43,732 nucleotides of DNA from Bacillota bacterium (GCA_023421115.1 JAEZUI010000126.1:1-43732); one strand, 5' to 3'. Positions 1-8,652 are shown, counted from the stretch's first letter. Made by a program: numbers and translations. The notes: generated from the sequence alone by a model not told the origin.

Positions 1-2
1 AG

Positions 3-323
3 GAAATGCTACCTAAAAATCTGGCTATGGTGATACCGGATTTTGAAAATACGACAATAAGAGAATTGGTAAGATCAGTAAACCTGATAAGGAGTATGGG
101 AAATGCTACCGCGTCTTATATTCCTAGCACTAAGATAGAAACCACAATAACTTACATTAAAGCAAGGGAAAATCAAAGCAGCGATTATACAATGTGGAAT
201 GAGTATTGTAGGAGTGGATTAATTAGGTGTCATCAAGTAGAAGGTAATCATTTTACAATGCTTAGAAGCAGTAATGCAAATAATATAATTAAAATTATAT
301 GTGAAAGTGAAGTTAAGTTATAA
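3..323 (+). CDS. C-terminal end of a probable nonribosomal peptide synthetase thioesterase domain (partial)
   Basis: The reading frame is open to the left edge, so this is the 3' end of a longer gene; the ATG at 6 need not be its start. The last ~50 residues, with the run GNHFTMLRSSNA and an earlier tryptophan, match the end of type I thioesterase domains that release the product from nonribosomal peptide synthetases. There the histidine of GNHF is the catalytic one. The serine of the nucleophile elbow would lie outside the window. A type II (stand-alone) thioesterase or another alpha/beta hydrolase is possible. A hairpin terminator at 422-460 fits the end of a transcript. The family match is from motif recognition only. 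Confidence 0.55.
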   Translation, partial: EMLPKNLAMVIPDFENTTIRELVRSVNLIRSMGNATASYIPSTKIETTITYIKARENQSSDYTMWNEYCRSGLIRCHQVEGNHFTMLRSSNANNIIKIICESEVKL

Positions 324-421
324 TATATCGTAGCTATAGCAGCAAACCAAGTATTAATGCTCGTTGCGATAGACAGTGCAAACTTTTTAAAAAATGGTAT
401 GACAATAGCTATAAGGCTTCT

Positions 422-460
422 AAAAATGACCGTAGAAAGGAAACAAAGCGGTCATTTTTT
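422..460 (+). terminator. Rho-independent terminator after the thioesterase-containing gene
   Basis: An 11-base arm AAAAATGACCG (422-432) pairs with CGGTCATTTTT (449-459), with a 16-base loop and a T-run in the right arm. It lies about 100 bases past the stop and upstream of the sigma-factor operon. Confidence 0.8.
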
Positions 461-576
461 GTTAGAGCATTTAAAAAAAATAGCATTAACAGAAATTTAT
501 AAAAAAAATTTTAAAATATTGCAGGGTTTATTAATTTATTATCGTCTATAATAGTGAATGGGAAAGGAGGGGAGCG

Positions 577-1119
577 ATGGATCCGGATGAATTGCTTGTC
601 AAGAAAGCCATAAAAGGTGATGACGATTCTTTTAGAAGTATAGTTGAAAAGTATCAGGGTCTGGTATATGCGATTTGTTTCAATATAACAGGCCATAGAC
701 AGGAAGCTGAAAACTTAGCCCAGGAAACTTTTATACAAGTGTATCGCTCTCTATCCCGTTATGAGAATAAAGGTTTTAAGTCCTGGATTGGAAAAATTGC
801 AACAAATAAGGCAATAGACTGGAAACGAAAAAGGCGTCTTGAGAATGAAGGGAAAGTGGTCTATCTTGAAGATATTGAGGAGATAAGTACAGAGAGTAAT
901 TTAATTGATGACGAGTTGATAAAGAAGGAAAACACTAAAAAATTATTGGAGCTTTGCAACAAACTGCCGGATATTTACAGCACGGTGTTAATAAAGTTTT
1001 ATATCCAATCAAAGTCATATAATGAAATATCAAAAGAGGATGGTATAAGTGTTAAAACTGTAGAATCAAGACTTTATAGGGCCAAAAATGCGATAAGAAG
1101 GCAATGGAAGGAAGTGTGA
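577..1119 (+). CDS. ECF-type RNA polymerase sigma factor (sigma-70 family)
   Basis: 180 residues, the usual length for an extracytoplasmic-function sigma factor. Residues ~10-75 form region 2, with the typical run AENLAQETFIQVYRSLSRY and the -10-recognition segment FKSWIGKIATNKAIDWKRKR. A variable linker follows. Residues ~120-180 form region 4, with a helix-turn-helix (YNEISKEDGISVKTVESRLYRAK) that would read the -35 element. The start is set by a strong AAGGAGGGG ribosome site. It is the first gene of a four-gene run: the anti-sigma gene begins 2 bases after its stop, so the pair is co-expressed and the sigma factor is probably held inactive at the membrane. A CGTCTATAAT string at 543-552 could serve as a -10 element of either ECF or housekeeping type. 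The stress it answers is not visible here. Confidence 0.93.
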   Translation: MDPDELLVKKAIKGDDDSFRSIVEKYQGLVYAICFNITGHRQEAENLAQETFIQVYRSLSRYENKGFKSWIGKIATNKAIDWKRKRRLENEGKVVYLEDIEEISTESNLIDDELIKKENTKKLLELCNKLPDIYSTVLIKFYIQSKSYNEISKEDGISVKTVESRLYRAKNAIRRQWKEV

Positions 1120-1121
1120 GT

Positions 1122-1598
1122 ATGCGCCACTACAATGAAGAAGAACTGATCTTATACAGTGAAACGTGTGTCGATGAAGCTTTAGAAAAAGATATTGAAG
1201 AGCATATGCTAATCTGTGAAGAGTGTAGAGACAGGTATATACAGATTGTCGAGTGCTGCCATATGAACGACAGTGATAATCAGATTTCTTTGGGATTTAC
1301 AGACAACGTAATGAAGAGCATAAAAAGTAATCCTAGCAGAAGTAAAACCGTAAAGAAAAAGAAAGTTGCTCCGGAAGTTTTCTTCTATTATGTTGCGGCT
1401 GCTTGTATAACCCTATTGTTTTCTTTTAATGGAGTTCTAGATTCTTTTGTTGGCGGTTTTTCAGATATGACAACCATAATTGCAAAAACACCAGTAAGTA
1501 TTGAACAAAGGGTGTCAAACGGCTGGACTGAAAGACTTGCAAATGATACATCAATAGTGATTTCAAAATTAAAGCCACAAAATACTGAAAAGGAGTGA
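1122..1598 (+). CDS. Zinc-finger anti-sigma factor, single-pass membrane protein
   Basis: From the preferred start the N-terminal ~40 residues hold H28-x3-C32-x2-C35 (HMLICEEC), the ZAS motif of anti-sigma factors that bind and sequester ECF sigma factors. One membrane segment follows at about residues 87-108 (FFYYVAAACITLLFSF), then a short extracytoplasmic tail. An ATG at 1104 is also in frame, but the ATG at 1122 is better placed behind GGAAG and directly follows the sigma stop. The pairing with the upstream sigma factor is the main evidence for function. The protein is short, with no recognisable extracellular sensor, so sensing may rely on the next two membrane proteins (inference). Confidence 0.85.
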   Translation: MRHYNEEELILYSETCVDEALEKDIEEHMLICEECRDRYIQIVECCHMNDSDNQISLGFTDNVMKSIKSNPSRSKTVKKKKVAPEVFFYYVAAACITLLFSFNGVLDSFVGGFSDMTTIIAKTPVSIEQRVSNGWTERLANDTSIVISKLKPQNTEKE

Positions 1599-1605
1599 AT
1601 TGTAA

Positions 1606-2415
1606 ATGAGAATTAAAAGTAAATTTACTACATTTATTTTATCCCCTATACCGGGACTTGGGCATATTTACCTTGGGTTTAACAACCGAGGAGGAATATT
1701 TATGATTGCAGAACTGGTTGCAATTATACTGGTTATTACTTTAGGAAGCACAGGAATGTTTGGAGAGAGTAGTGCTATTGCCATTCCGGCTGCCTTTATT
1801 CCGATTGTATGGATAGCCTCACTGGTGGACAGTATGACTTTGGTAGATAAAATCAACAACATTGCACATTGTAATGACGAGGAGAAGAAAGATGTTTTGC
1901 TTGGACAGTTAGAGCATCAAAACAGAAAGATAATAGCAATGGTTTTATCCATAATTCCCGGTGCGGGACACATGTTTTTAGGCTTACAGCGGCAAGGAAT
2001 TCAACTTATGACCATATTCTTTTTGAGCTTTTTTATTACCGATTGGATCAACGTAAGCATATTTATGGTCCTTATACCTATAATATGGTTCTTCGGTTTG
2101 TTTGATGCAATGAATAAGGCAGCGGGAAATGAAAGTCAGGATGACGGTGATGTGTTGTTTGTTACATGGTTTAGGACTGGAAAACCGATTATAAAAAACG
2201 TTAATAAGTACTTGGCATATGCTCTTATCATAATTGGTAGTTTGCTTTTGTTTGAAAGGCTTATATTACCCGAGCTCGAGAAAATTATCAGTTTTAATTT
2301 CAGAGAATATCTAAAGATAATTTTATTGTCGTCACTATTTATAGCAGGAGGAGTTAAACTGCTTATGGGTATGAAAAGTGAAGAAGTGACAGAGGAGGCT
2401 GAAGATAACCTATGA
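1606..2415 (+). CDS. Polytopic membrane protein with duplicated TM2-like motifs
   Basis: 269 residues with about seven hydrophobic segments. The motif PGLGHIYLGFNNRGG near the start is repeated as PGAGHMFLGLQRQG near residue 118. Each precedes a pair of membrane helices, so the protein looks like an internal duplication of a TM2-type unit plus a C-terminal two-helix part. It lies 7 bases after the anti-sigma gene and overlaps the next gene by 4 bases (ATGA), so it is translationally coupled to the DUF4097 protein. No enzyme motif is visible. A role with the sigma/anti-sigma switch is suggested only by gene order. Confidence 0.8.
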   Translation: MRIKSKFTTFILSPIPGLGHIYLGFNNRGGIFMIAELVAIILVITLGSTGMFGESSAIAIPAAFIPIVWIASLVDSMTLVDKINNIAHCNDEEKKDVLLGQLEHQNRKIIAMVLSIIPGAGHMFLGLQRQGIQLMTIFFLSFFITDWINVSIFMVLIPIIWFFGLFDAMNKAAGNESQDDGDVLFVTWFRTGKPIIKNVNKYLAYALIIIGSLLLFERLILPELEKIISFNFREYLKIILLSSLFIAGGVKLLMGMKSEEVTEEAEDNL

Positions 2416-3815
2416 AGAGACAATGGAGAGTAGGCACATTATCAATGGGGTTGTTACTGGTGGCTCTTGGCATAATAATGTTGGTTTCACAGATTTTAAA
2501 GACCTCAATAATCGAGCATATAATCAGGTGGTGGCCGGTTGTACTTATATTGATTGGACTGGAAATTCTGGCATATGTTTTTCTTTCAAAACAGGAAGAA
2601 CCTAAAGTTAAATTTGATGTTTTCAGTATCATTATAATTTCAATTTTAATGATGACAAGTGTTGGTGTTTATGCTGTAACAGGGCTTATATCATCGGGAA
2701 ATGGCGTTATTTCAATCGATTCGATATTTGACACTTATAGAAATGAGTCGAAATATACAAAGAACTTTGAGGTTGAGGTCACTGGAAGTAATTTAATAAT
2801 TGACAACTCTATGGGAAATGTTGATGTTACAAAAGGCGAAGGGGAGAAGATAGAAGTTGAAGCAAATATTACAATAAAAAATAATGATGTGGAGTATGCT
2901 GCAAAGATATCAGAATCCTTAGTTTCGATCTCAGAGGAAAAGAATACAAAAATTAGCTCGAATTCTAAAAAGTATTCTAATAACGGTAAGATAGGAAGTA
3001 TAAGAATTGATTACTCAGTAAAGGTTCCTGATACTGTGAATGTTGAAGTAGACAACAAATTTGGAGATGTATCCCTCGTTGACCTTGCTCTATCGGGAAA
3101 GGTGCATAACGGAAACGGAAAGGTGACTGTTGAAGCATTAGGTGGGGATTTAATAGTGGACAGTTCTTTTGGAGATATTGATGTGAGGGATATCAAGGGA
3201 GAAACTGAGTTGTATTTAAAGAACGGCGATGTTGTTGTAAACAATTGCAGTAAAAATATCAAGATAGAAAACTCGTTTGGAGATATTGAGATAGATGGTA
3301 TTAAAGGAATTGCTACAATAACAAATACAAACGGTAAAACTAAGGGAAGCGGTATAGATGGAAATGTAAACGTAATAAGTAAGTTTGGTGATGTGATTCT
3401 ATCTAATGTTTCAGGAAGCGTTGATGTGGACGATGCTAATGGTAGTGTTGATATATCAACTGTTGGAAGGGATGTGAAGGTAAAGAATACATTTGGAGAT
3501 ACAAAAATATCAAATGTCAACAAGGGCATAACATTAAATTCAAGCAATGGAGATATTACAGTTGAGACGGATAAAGTTATTACACAGGATGTATATATAG
3601 AAAACAAATTTGGTGATATCATACTAAAGCTTCCTGCTGAGCAGAACGGCTACTTTGATGCAAATACTAAATTTGGTAGTATTGAGAATGAATTTGGTCT
3701 TAACGTCACGGAAGATATGAATAATGAATCAGTGAAGGGTGCAGTAATGGACGATAAGATAAAGTTTAATTTGAAAAGTGATAACGGTGGAATTAAGCTT
3801 GAGAAAGTAAAATAG
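2412..3815 (+). CDS. Membrane-anchored DUF4097-type beta-repeat protein with LiaF-like N-terminus
   Basis: 467 residues. Residues ~1-60 contain two hydrophobic helices flanking WWPVVLILIGLEIL, as in the LiaI/LiaF-like transmembrane region, and a third helix lies at ~75-95. The remainder is a run of ~20-residue repeats built around FGDI/V (FGDVSLVDL, FGDIDVRDI, FGDIEIDGI, FGDVILSNV, FGDTKISNV, FGDIILKLP) and NGxxxV. This is the pattern of DUF4097 solenoids, predicted to form an extracytoplasmic beta-helix. It is the last gene of the ECF operon and is followed by a terminator. LiaF-like proteins act in envelope-stress signalling in Firmicutes, so a sensory or surface role is plausible, but the ligand is unknown. 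Confidence 0.85.
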   Translation: MKRQWRVGTLSMGLLLVALGIIMLVSQILKTSIIEHIIRWWPVVLILIGLEILAYVFLSKQEEPKVKFDVFSIIIISILMMTSVGVYAVTGLISSGNGVISIDSIFDTYRNESKYTKNFEVEVTGSNLIIDNSMGNVDVTKGEGEKIEVEANITIKNNDVEYAAKISESLVSISEEKNTKISSNSKKYSNNGKIGSIRIDYSVKVPDTVNVEVDNKFGDVSLVDLALSGKVHNGNGKVTVEALGGDLIVDSSFGDIDVRDIKGETELYLKNGDVVVNNCSKNIKIENSFGDIEIDGIKGIATITNTNGKTKGSGIDGNVNVISKFGDVILSNVSGSVDVDDANGSVDISTVGRDVKVKNTFGDTKISNVNKGITLNSSNGDITVETDKVITQDVYIENKFGDIILKLPAEQNGYFDANTKFGSIENEFGLNVTEDMNNESVKGAVMDDKIKFNLKSDNGGIKLEKVK

Positions 3816-3917
3816 TAAATAAACAATTATAATGGTATCATATACGATCTAGATGATGGGTCACAAAAAGAAGTTAGGTTTGATAATAGGTAATTGATAA
3901 AACAAATGACATAGTGT

Positions 3918-3981
3918 AAAACCTTTCCATACTTGATATTTTATTAGGGATTATAACTAAATATCAGTTGGGAAGGTTTTT
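3918..3981 (+). terminator. Terminator of the ECF sigma operon
   Basis: AAAACCTTTCC (3918-3928) pairs with GGGAAGGTTTT (3970-3980), followed by more T, with one G-T pair and a long AT-rich loop. It is the only distinct structure in the 307-base gap 3816-4122. A TATAAT at 4051-4056 may be the -10 of the next gene, but no good -35 is seen. Confidence 0.65.
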
Positions 3982-4122
3982 GTTTAGCGCACTATAGAAT
4001 TCTGATAACTAAAGCATTGATAAAAAAATATGAAATGCCGATGTATATGATATAATAATTCTATATTTTATTCCTGTTAAACTAACTAAAGGACTTTGAA
4101 CAATTTGATAGTATGAGGAGAG

Positions 4123-5634
4123 ATGAAAATGTACTGTGATAATAAAATTTGGATTGCAAAAGGAGATGCACCCGTTTATCTTTTGCCTAGTAAGGCAAAT
4201 AGACATGGCCTTATAGCTGGAGCTACCGGTACAGGTAAAACTGTAACTTTGAAGGTGTTAGCGGAGTCTTTCAGCGATTGTGGTGTTCCTGTTTTTCTTG
4301 CTGATATAAAGGGTGACCTTGCAGGGCTTGCGGTTGAGGGGACTGAAAATCCAAAGGTTCAGGAGAGAGTTGCAAACCTTGGAGTTGAGGGATTTAAATA
4401 TAGTGCTTATCCGGTGCGTTTTTGGGATATATTCGGTGAATGTGGTCATCCTGTACGGACTACCGTTTCTGAGATGGGTGCCTTGATGTTAGCAAGGCTG
4501 CTTGGGTTAAATGAGACCCAAACCGGTGTGCTTAGTATAATATTCCGTATCGCTGATGATAGAGGTTTGTTATTGATAGATATGAAGGACCTTCGTGCAA
4601 TGATACAATATGTAGGGGAACATGCCAAAGAATTTACCTTAGAATACGGAACCATTTCTACCCAAAGTGTGGGGGCAATATTGAGAAATTTGATTTCCTT
4701 AGAGGACCAAGGAGCTAATCTGTTTTTCGGAGAGCCGGATCTTGATGTTAAAGATTGGATTCAGACTAGCCCTGATGGGCGTGGATACATAAATATTCTG
4801 CATAGTGTTAGGCTGTATCATTCTCCGGCACTATATTCGACCTTCCTTTTGTGGATGCTTTCTGAATTATTTGAAACTCTTCCTGAAGTTGGGGATATGG
4901 ACAAGCCGAAAATGGTATTTTTCTTTGACGAGGCTCATTTGCTATTTAAAGATGCTCCAAAGGTGCTGCTCCAAAAGATAGAGCAAGTGGTAAGATTGAT
5001 CCGTTCTAAAGGTGTTGGAGTATATTTTGTTACCCAGAATCCTTCCGATTTACCCGATGAGGTATTAGGACAGTTGGGTAATCGTATTCAGCACGCACTG
5101 CGTGCATTTACACCTTCCGATCAGAAATATGTTAAAGCAGCGGCGCAGACTTTCAGAGCAAACCCTAAGTTTGATGTGGAAAAAGTTATTTCAGAGCTTT
5201 CTACCGGAGAGGCATTGATTTCATGCCTGGATGAGAGTGGAAGTCCTAGTATAGTGGAACGTGCTTTTGTGTTGCCACCTCAAAGTCAGATGGGCACTAT
5301 TGATGAGGCAGTGAGAAAACAGGTGATGTTATCTTCACCTATGAGTGGAAAATATGATCGGACGGTTGACAGCCAATCGGCATATGAAATGCTTAAAGCT
5401 AAAGAGATGCAGGAACAAGCTAATGTAGAGCAGAATACACAAATGCAACAGGCTCAGCAGTATAGTTCTGCAAGACGCGTAAATGGCAGCGGTTCTGCAA
5501 AAAGGACATCTTCCAGTAGAAAATCGACAAGCAAATCTTTACTTGAAAAAGCAGCTGGTTCTGCTGTGACTTCAATGGGAAGAGAGATTGGAAGAAGTTT
5601 AATCCGTGGGATTTTAGGTTCGCTGAAAAAATAG
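4123..5634 (+). CDS. HerA-like P-loop ATPase, DUF853 family
   Basis: 503 residues. A Walker A motif, GATGTGKT, lies at residues 33-40, followed by LADIKGDLAGLA, typical of the DUF853/YjgR branch of the HerA-FtsK ATPases. A Walker B segment, KMVFFFDEAHLLF, lies near residue 270. The arginine-rich segment around VRLIRSKGVGVYFVTQNPSDLPDEV, with its sensor TQN, is also characteristic. The C-terminal ~80 residues are low-complexity (Q, S, K rich) and end in a short conserved-looking helix. The start follows GAGGAG. It stands alone between two terminator or spacer regions, with no nuclease (NurA-type) or other partner beside it. The cellular job of DUF853 proteins is not settled; DNA translocation is inferred from the fold. 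Confidence 0.9.
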   Translation: MKMYCDNKIWIAKGDAPVYLLPSKANRHGLIAGATGTGKTVTLKVLAESFSDCGVPVFLADIKGDLAGLAVEGTENPKVQERVANLGVEGFKYSAYPVRFWDIFGECGHPVRTTVSEMGALMLARLLGLNETQTGVLSIIFRIADDRGLLLIDMKDLRAMIQYVGEHAKEFTLEYGTISTQSVGAILRNLISLEDQGANLFFGEPDLDVKDWIQTSPDGRGYINILHSVRLYHSPALYSTFLLWMLSELFETLPEVGDMDKPKMVFFFDEAHLLFKDAPKVLLQKIEQVVRLIRSKGVGVYFVTQNPSDLPDEVLGQLGNRIQHALRAFTPSDQKYVKAAAQTFRANPKFDVEKVISELSTGEALISCLDESGSPSIVERAFVLPPQSQMGTIDEAVRKQVMLSSPMSGKYDRTVDSQSAYEMLKAKEMQEQANVEQNTQMQQAQQYSSARRVNGSGSAKRTSSSRKSTSKSLLEKAAGSAVTSMGREIGRSLIRGILGSLKK

Positions 5635-5755
5635 TTTTTTATATTTAGGTGCTTGATAAAAACTTTGATATTGCTTTTAAACATTTGATTTGAGCGACTT
5701 TATGAACTAAATATCGTATAGGACATTTTTGAAATAGCCTAAAAGGGAGTTTTAG

Positions 5756-6397
5756 ATGAAAATCAAAAGAATAATTGATATCTCGGGTATTATTAATGAC
5801 AAGACTACATTATGGCCTGGAGATGAAGGAATTACTCTTAATAGAATTCTAAATATCCGAAGTGGAGATAGTTGTAATTTGTCGGTTTTGAATATGGGTG
5901 TGCATATTTCTACTCATGTAGATGCACCCCTTCATTTTATAGAAGGAGGGGCAGATGTAGCTACTGTGAGTCTCAATAAATTTATTGGGTTTGCAAAGGT
6001 TTTTAGCCTTTATACAAGCAATTGCATTAAAGCTTCCGATTTGTCAGGTTTGGATATAAATACGGGTGATATAGTATTACTCAAAACAATAAACAGTTCG
6101 CTAGACATGACTGGTGAATTCAATAAGGAGTTCGTTTATCTAGATGAAGAGGCAGCAAAGTTTCTTGTGGACAAAAAAGTAGCTGCAGTAGGAATTGACT
6201 ACTTATCTGTGGAAAATTATTACGCAGATAATGCTGTAACCCACAAATTGCTACTGCAAAATGAAATTGGAATAATTGAAGGGCTACGCCTTAATGATGT
6301 GCCGGAAGGAGAATATTTTCTATCCTGTTTACCGCTAAAATTAGAAGGAGCGGAAGGTTCACCTGTTAGAGCAGTACTTGTAGAATTTGATTTGTAG
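5756..6397 (+). CDS. Cyclase-family metal-dependent hydrolase (kynurenine formamidase-like)
   Basis: 213 residues. The motif HISTHVDAPLHF (H50, H54, D56, H60) is the metal-binding signature HxxxHxDxPxH of the cyclase family (PF04199), which includes bacterial arylformamidase KynB, isatin hydrolase and polyketide cyclase-like proteins. An early SGIINDKTTLWPGD segment and a late GIIEGLRLNDVPEGEYFLSC segment are also family features. No tryptophan-catabolism genes lie nearby, so formamidase activity is not supported by context and the substrate is open. It runs convergently into the zinc-ribbon gene with 15 bases between stops. Confidence 0.85.
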   Translation: MKIKRIIDISGIINDKTTLWPGDEGITLNRILNIRSGDSCNLSVLNMGVHISTHVDAPLHFIEGGADVATVSLNKFIGFAKVFSLYTSNCIKASDLSGLDINTGDIVLLKTINSSLDMTGEFNKEFVYLDEEAAKFLVDKKVAAVGIDYLSVENYYADNAVTHKLLLQNEIGIIEGLRLNDVPEGEYFLSCLPLKLEGAEGSPVRAVLVEFDL

Positions 6398-6412
6398 GAA
6401 TTTGTTTTGTAC

Positions 6413-6628
6413 CTATTGGTGACAGCAACCGCCGCATTTATGAACATTTGGACAGGAAGAAACATCTGAATTTTTAGGCTTTGTTATGTTTATATTTTTA
6501 AATATGGAACTTAGTTCGTTGCTTCCACATATTGGACATTTGATTAACTTTTCAGTTTTTTCGCTCATTTTAGCCATTATATTAAATTCATTTAAGCATT
6601 TTTCGCATTTTAAATCATAAAAAGGCAT
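6413..6628 (-). CDS. FmdB-family zinc-ribbon regulatory protein
   Basis: 71 residues, starting MPFYDLKCEKC. Paired cysteines C8-x2-C11 and C31-x2-C34 make the zinc ribbon of the FmdB/putative regulatory protein family. The length and the MPxYDxxC start are typical. The tail is unusually rich in cysteine and histidine (HKCGGCCHQ) and could bind a second metal. Function in Firmicutes is not defined. It is transcribed towards the cyclase gene. Confidence 0.85.
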   Translation of the reverse strand: MPFYDLKCEKCLNEFNIMAKMSEKTEKLIKCPICGSNELSSIFKNINITKPKNSDVSSCPNVHKCGGCCHQ

Positions 6629-7242
6629 ATAATCAACTCCTATTATAGTTATTACTACACAACTGTAATTATAAAAGGCTTAGAGAATTTATGCAAGGTG
6701 CTGAGTATTTATCTTGGAAAAAGATAAACATTGTTCCACAACAGTTTTTTCTTGGGTACACGGGGTACAAGTAGCATAAGTGAATTTTTAACATTATGAA
6801 GGACTAGAAATTAGTGGTGATAATAGGCACTTACATAAAAATAGGACTGGTTAACCATAAAAATTAATGGACATTGATTGTTTTTAATGATAGAATATTA
6901 GTGAATGCATTAAGTTGCGTTTATGCAAGATCCGCAAAGATTATTTCTTTAATTAATCTACTCAAAATCCACAGTTTAATACTAAGTATTGAGGCATAAA
7001 AGTGTCAAATATCAAATACTATTTCAGTAATGCAATTGCATAGTTTTAAGAACAGCTAAAAAAGCAATTCATTATCAAAAGTCATAGGTTCATAAAAGCT
7101 TTATTATGCTCAAAGTCTTTCAGCTTCTGTGATGATTTTCCTCTTTATGTAACCATAATTTTATATTAAATTTTGGCTATTTTCCCTTTAATCTTGAAGT
7201 TACCGTACTTAAATAGTAAAATGAGAAATATATATTTACTAT

Positions 7243-7284
7243 ATTGAACTCAATAGGTATTTTACATTGGAAGTTGAGTTCAAT
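7243..7284. repeat. Perfect inverted repeat upstream of ddl
   Basis: ATTGAACTCAA (7243-7253) and TTGAGTTCAAT (7274-7284) are exact 11-base reverse complements separated by 20 bases. Each arm is itself close to a palindrome (TTGAACTCAA). It could be a dimeric repressor operator or a hairpin; there is no T-run after it. Confidence 0.5.
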
Positions 7285-7295
7285 AGACAGTGGTA

Positions 7296-7348
7296 CATGA
7301 TTTCTCGAAAGTTAAAGAATGAATTTAACGTGTTTTTTGAGAAACATG
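7296..7348 (+). promoter_or_regulatory. Imperfect hairpin in the ddl leader carrying a motif shared with murI
   Basis: CATGATTTCTCGAAA (7296-7310) can pair with TTTTTTGAGAAACATG (7333-7348) with small bulges, 47 bases before the ddl start. The left arm contains TGATTTCTCGAA, repeated upstream of murI at 8581-8592. Confidence 0.4.
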
Positions 7349-7394
7349 TATATGTTTGTATATTCACATATTGATTATATAAGGGGAGACTAAT

Positions 7395-8510
7395 ATGGGT
7401 GACAAGAAAAGGATAATGGTTGTTTTTGGCGGGCAGTCAACAGAGCATGAGGTGTCAAGATTATCAGCAACATCAATAATAAATAATATCGATAGAAGTA
7501 AGTTTGATGTAAAATTGGTCGGGATTACTAAAGAAGGAAGATGGATTCCTTACAATGGCCCAGTGGAAAAAATTGCTTCCGGTGAATGGGAAGAAATTGC
7601 AATAAATGAAGTTGTCAAAAGTATACCTAAGCATGAAAATATTATTAATGCGATAGTAAGCCGGGGAGCTTCATCGGAAGCATTAATTAAAAGTGAGCTA
7701 GAAGGACCTGTTGATGTGGTTTTTCCGGTACTTCACGGTACTAAAGGCGAAGATGGAACAATTCAGGGTCTTTTTGAAATGGCGGGAATACCCTATGTTG
7801 GCTGCGGGGTTTTAGGTTCGGCTCTAGGAATGGATAAAATATATGCAAAGGTTATATTTGAAAAGGCAGGAATACCTCAAGCGGATTATTTATACTTTAC
7901 AAGAAAAGAAATAAAGGAAGATAGTGAACGTGCTGCAAGTTTGATAGAGCAAAAGTTTGAGTATCCGATATTCGTAAAGCCGTCAAATGCAGGTTCATCA
8001 GTAGGTGTATCAAAAGCTCATAACAGGAAAGAATTAATAGAGGCATTGAATTTTGCAACTCGCTATGATAGGAAAGTATTGATTGAAGAATTTGTTAATG
8101 GCAGAGAAGTGGAATGTGCAGTTTTAGGTAACGATAATCCGATAGCATCTACAGTTGGAGAAATTCTGCCTAGTAATGAGTTTTATGACTACAATGCGAA
8201 GTATATTGACGGAAGTTCTAAGACAGTTATACCTGCAAATCTTCCGGAGGAAACTATATTAAAAATAAGGGAGTATGCAGTAAAAGCCTTTAAAGCTTTA
8301 GATTGTGCCGGCCTTTCGAGAGTGGATTTTTTTGTTCACAAGGAAAGCGGAGAGGTTTTCATTAATGAAATAAATACTCTGCCGGGATTTACCGACATAA
8401 GCATGTATCCAATGTTGTGGGAAGCTTCGGGAATTTCCTACAGTGAACTGATTGAAAGATTGATAGACTTTGCAGTTGAAAGGCATAATGACAATATCAG
8501 TGCTATGTAG
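7395..8510 (+). CDS. ddl: D-alanine--D-alanine ligase
   Basis: 371 residues; makes the D-Ala-D-Ala dipeptide for peptidoglycan in the cytoplasm using ATP. The N-terminal motif VVFGGQSTEHEVS, the HGTKGEDGTIQG segment, the ATP-grasp part FVKPSNAGSSVGVSK and the C-terminal metal site FINEINTLPGFT are all present. The omega-loop segment EFYDYNAKY keeps the tyrosine typical of D-Ala:D-Ala ligases, which argues against a Van-type D-Ala:D-Lac enzyme. The ribosome site AAGGGGAG precedes the ATG. murI follows after 142 bases, and the two genes share a leader motif, so they may be co-regulated. Confidence 0.95.
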   Translation: MGDKKRIMVVFGGQSTEHEVSRLSATSIINNIDRSKFDVKLVGITKEGRWIPYNGPVEKIASGEWEEIAINEVVKSIPKHENIINAIVSRGASSEALIKSELEGPVDVVFPVLHGTKGEDGTIQGLFEMAGIPYVGCGVLGSALGMDKIYAKVIFEKAGIPQADYLYFTRKEIKEDSERAASLIEQKFEYPIFVKPSNAGSSVGVSKAHNRKELIEALNFATRYDRKVLIEEFVNGREVECAVLGNDNPIASTVGEILPSNEFYDYNAKYIDGSSKTVIPANLPEETILKIREYAVKAFKALDCAGLSRVDFFVHKESGEVFINEINTLPGFTDISMYPMLWEASGISYSELIERLIDFAVERHNDNISAM

Positions 8511-8580
8511 TACTAAAGGTAATGTTTGGTAGATTCGAAATGCTCTAGTGGAAACACTAAGTTTAACATAAAGGTATATA

Positions 8581-8615
8581 TGATTTCTCGAAGGGTTAGA
8601 AAAATGAAGTTAAAA
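8581..8615 (+). promoter_or_regulatory. murI leader copy of the ddl/murI shared motif
   Basis: TGATTTCTCGAA (8581-8592) and the similar following bases (roughly GTTAGAAAAATGAAGTTAA) resemble 7299-7331 upstream of ddl. It lies 61-72 bases before the murI start. The role is unknown; shared transcription control of the two cell-wall genes is an inference. Confidence 0.35.
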
Positions 8616-8652
8616 TTTTATAGAAAGAGATTATATTATTGGGGGAAATACT

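Larger units (their letters stand above)
6629..7394. other. Long AT-rich intergenic region upstream of ddl
   Basis: 766 bases without a convincing gene on either strand. The left end should hold the promoter of the zinc-ribbon gene. The last ~150 bases contain two inverted repeats, listed separately, which look like leader or operator structure for ddl. The middle part (about 6700-7200) shows no coding pattern, tRNA or repeat that I can recognise. Confidence 0.6.

Noticed and set aside
357..551. A 64-codon plus-strand frame after the thioesterase end
   Set aside because: It runs through the terminator stem, has no ribosome site and an AT-driven composition.
3011..3622. A 203-codon frame antisense to the DUF4097 gene
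   Set aside because: It is a shadow of the FGDI repeats on the other strand and has no ribosome site.
7395..8510. Van-type D-Ala:D-Lac ligase
   Set aside because: The omega-loop retains the EFYDYNAKY tyrosine of ordinary D-Ala:D-Ala ligases, and no vanH or vanX is adjacent.
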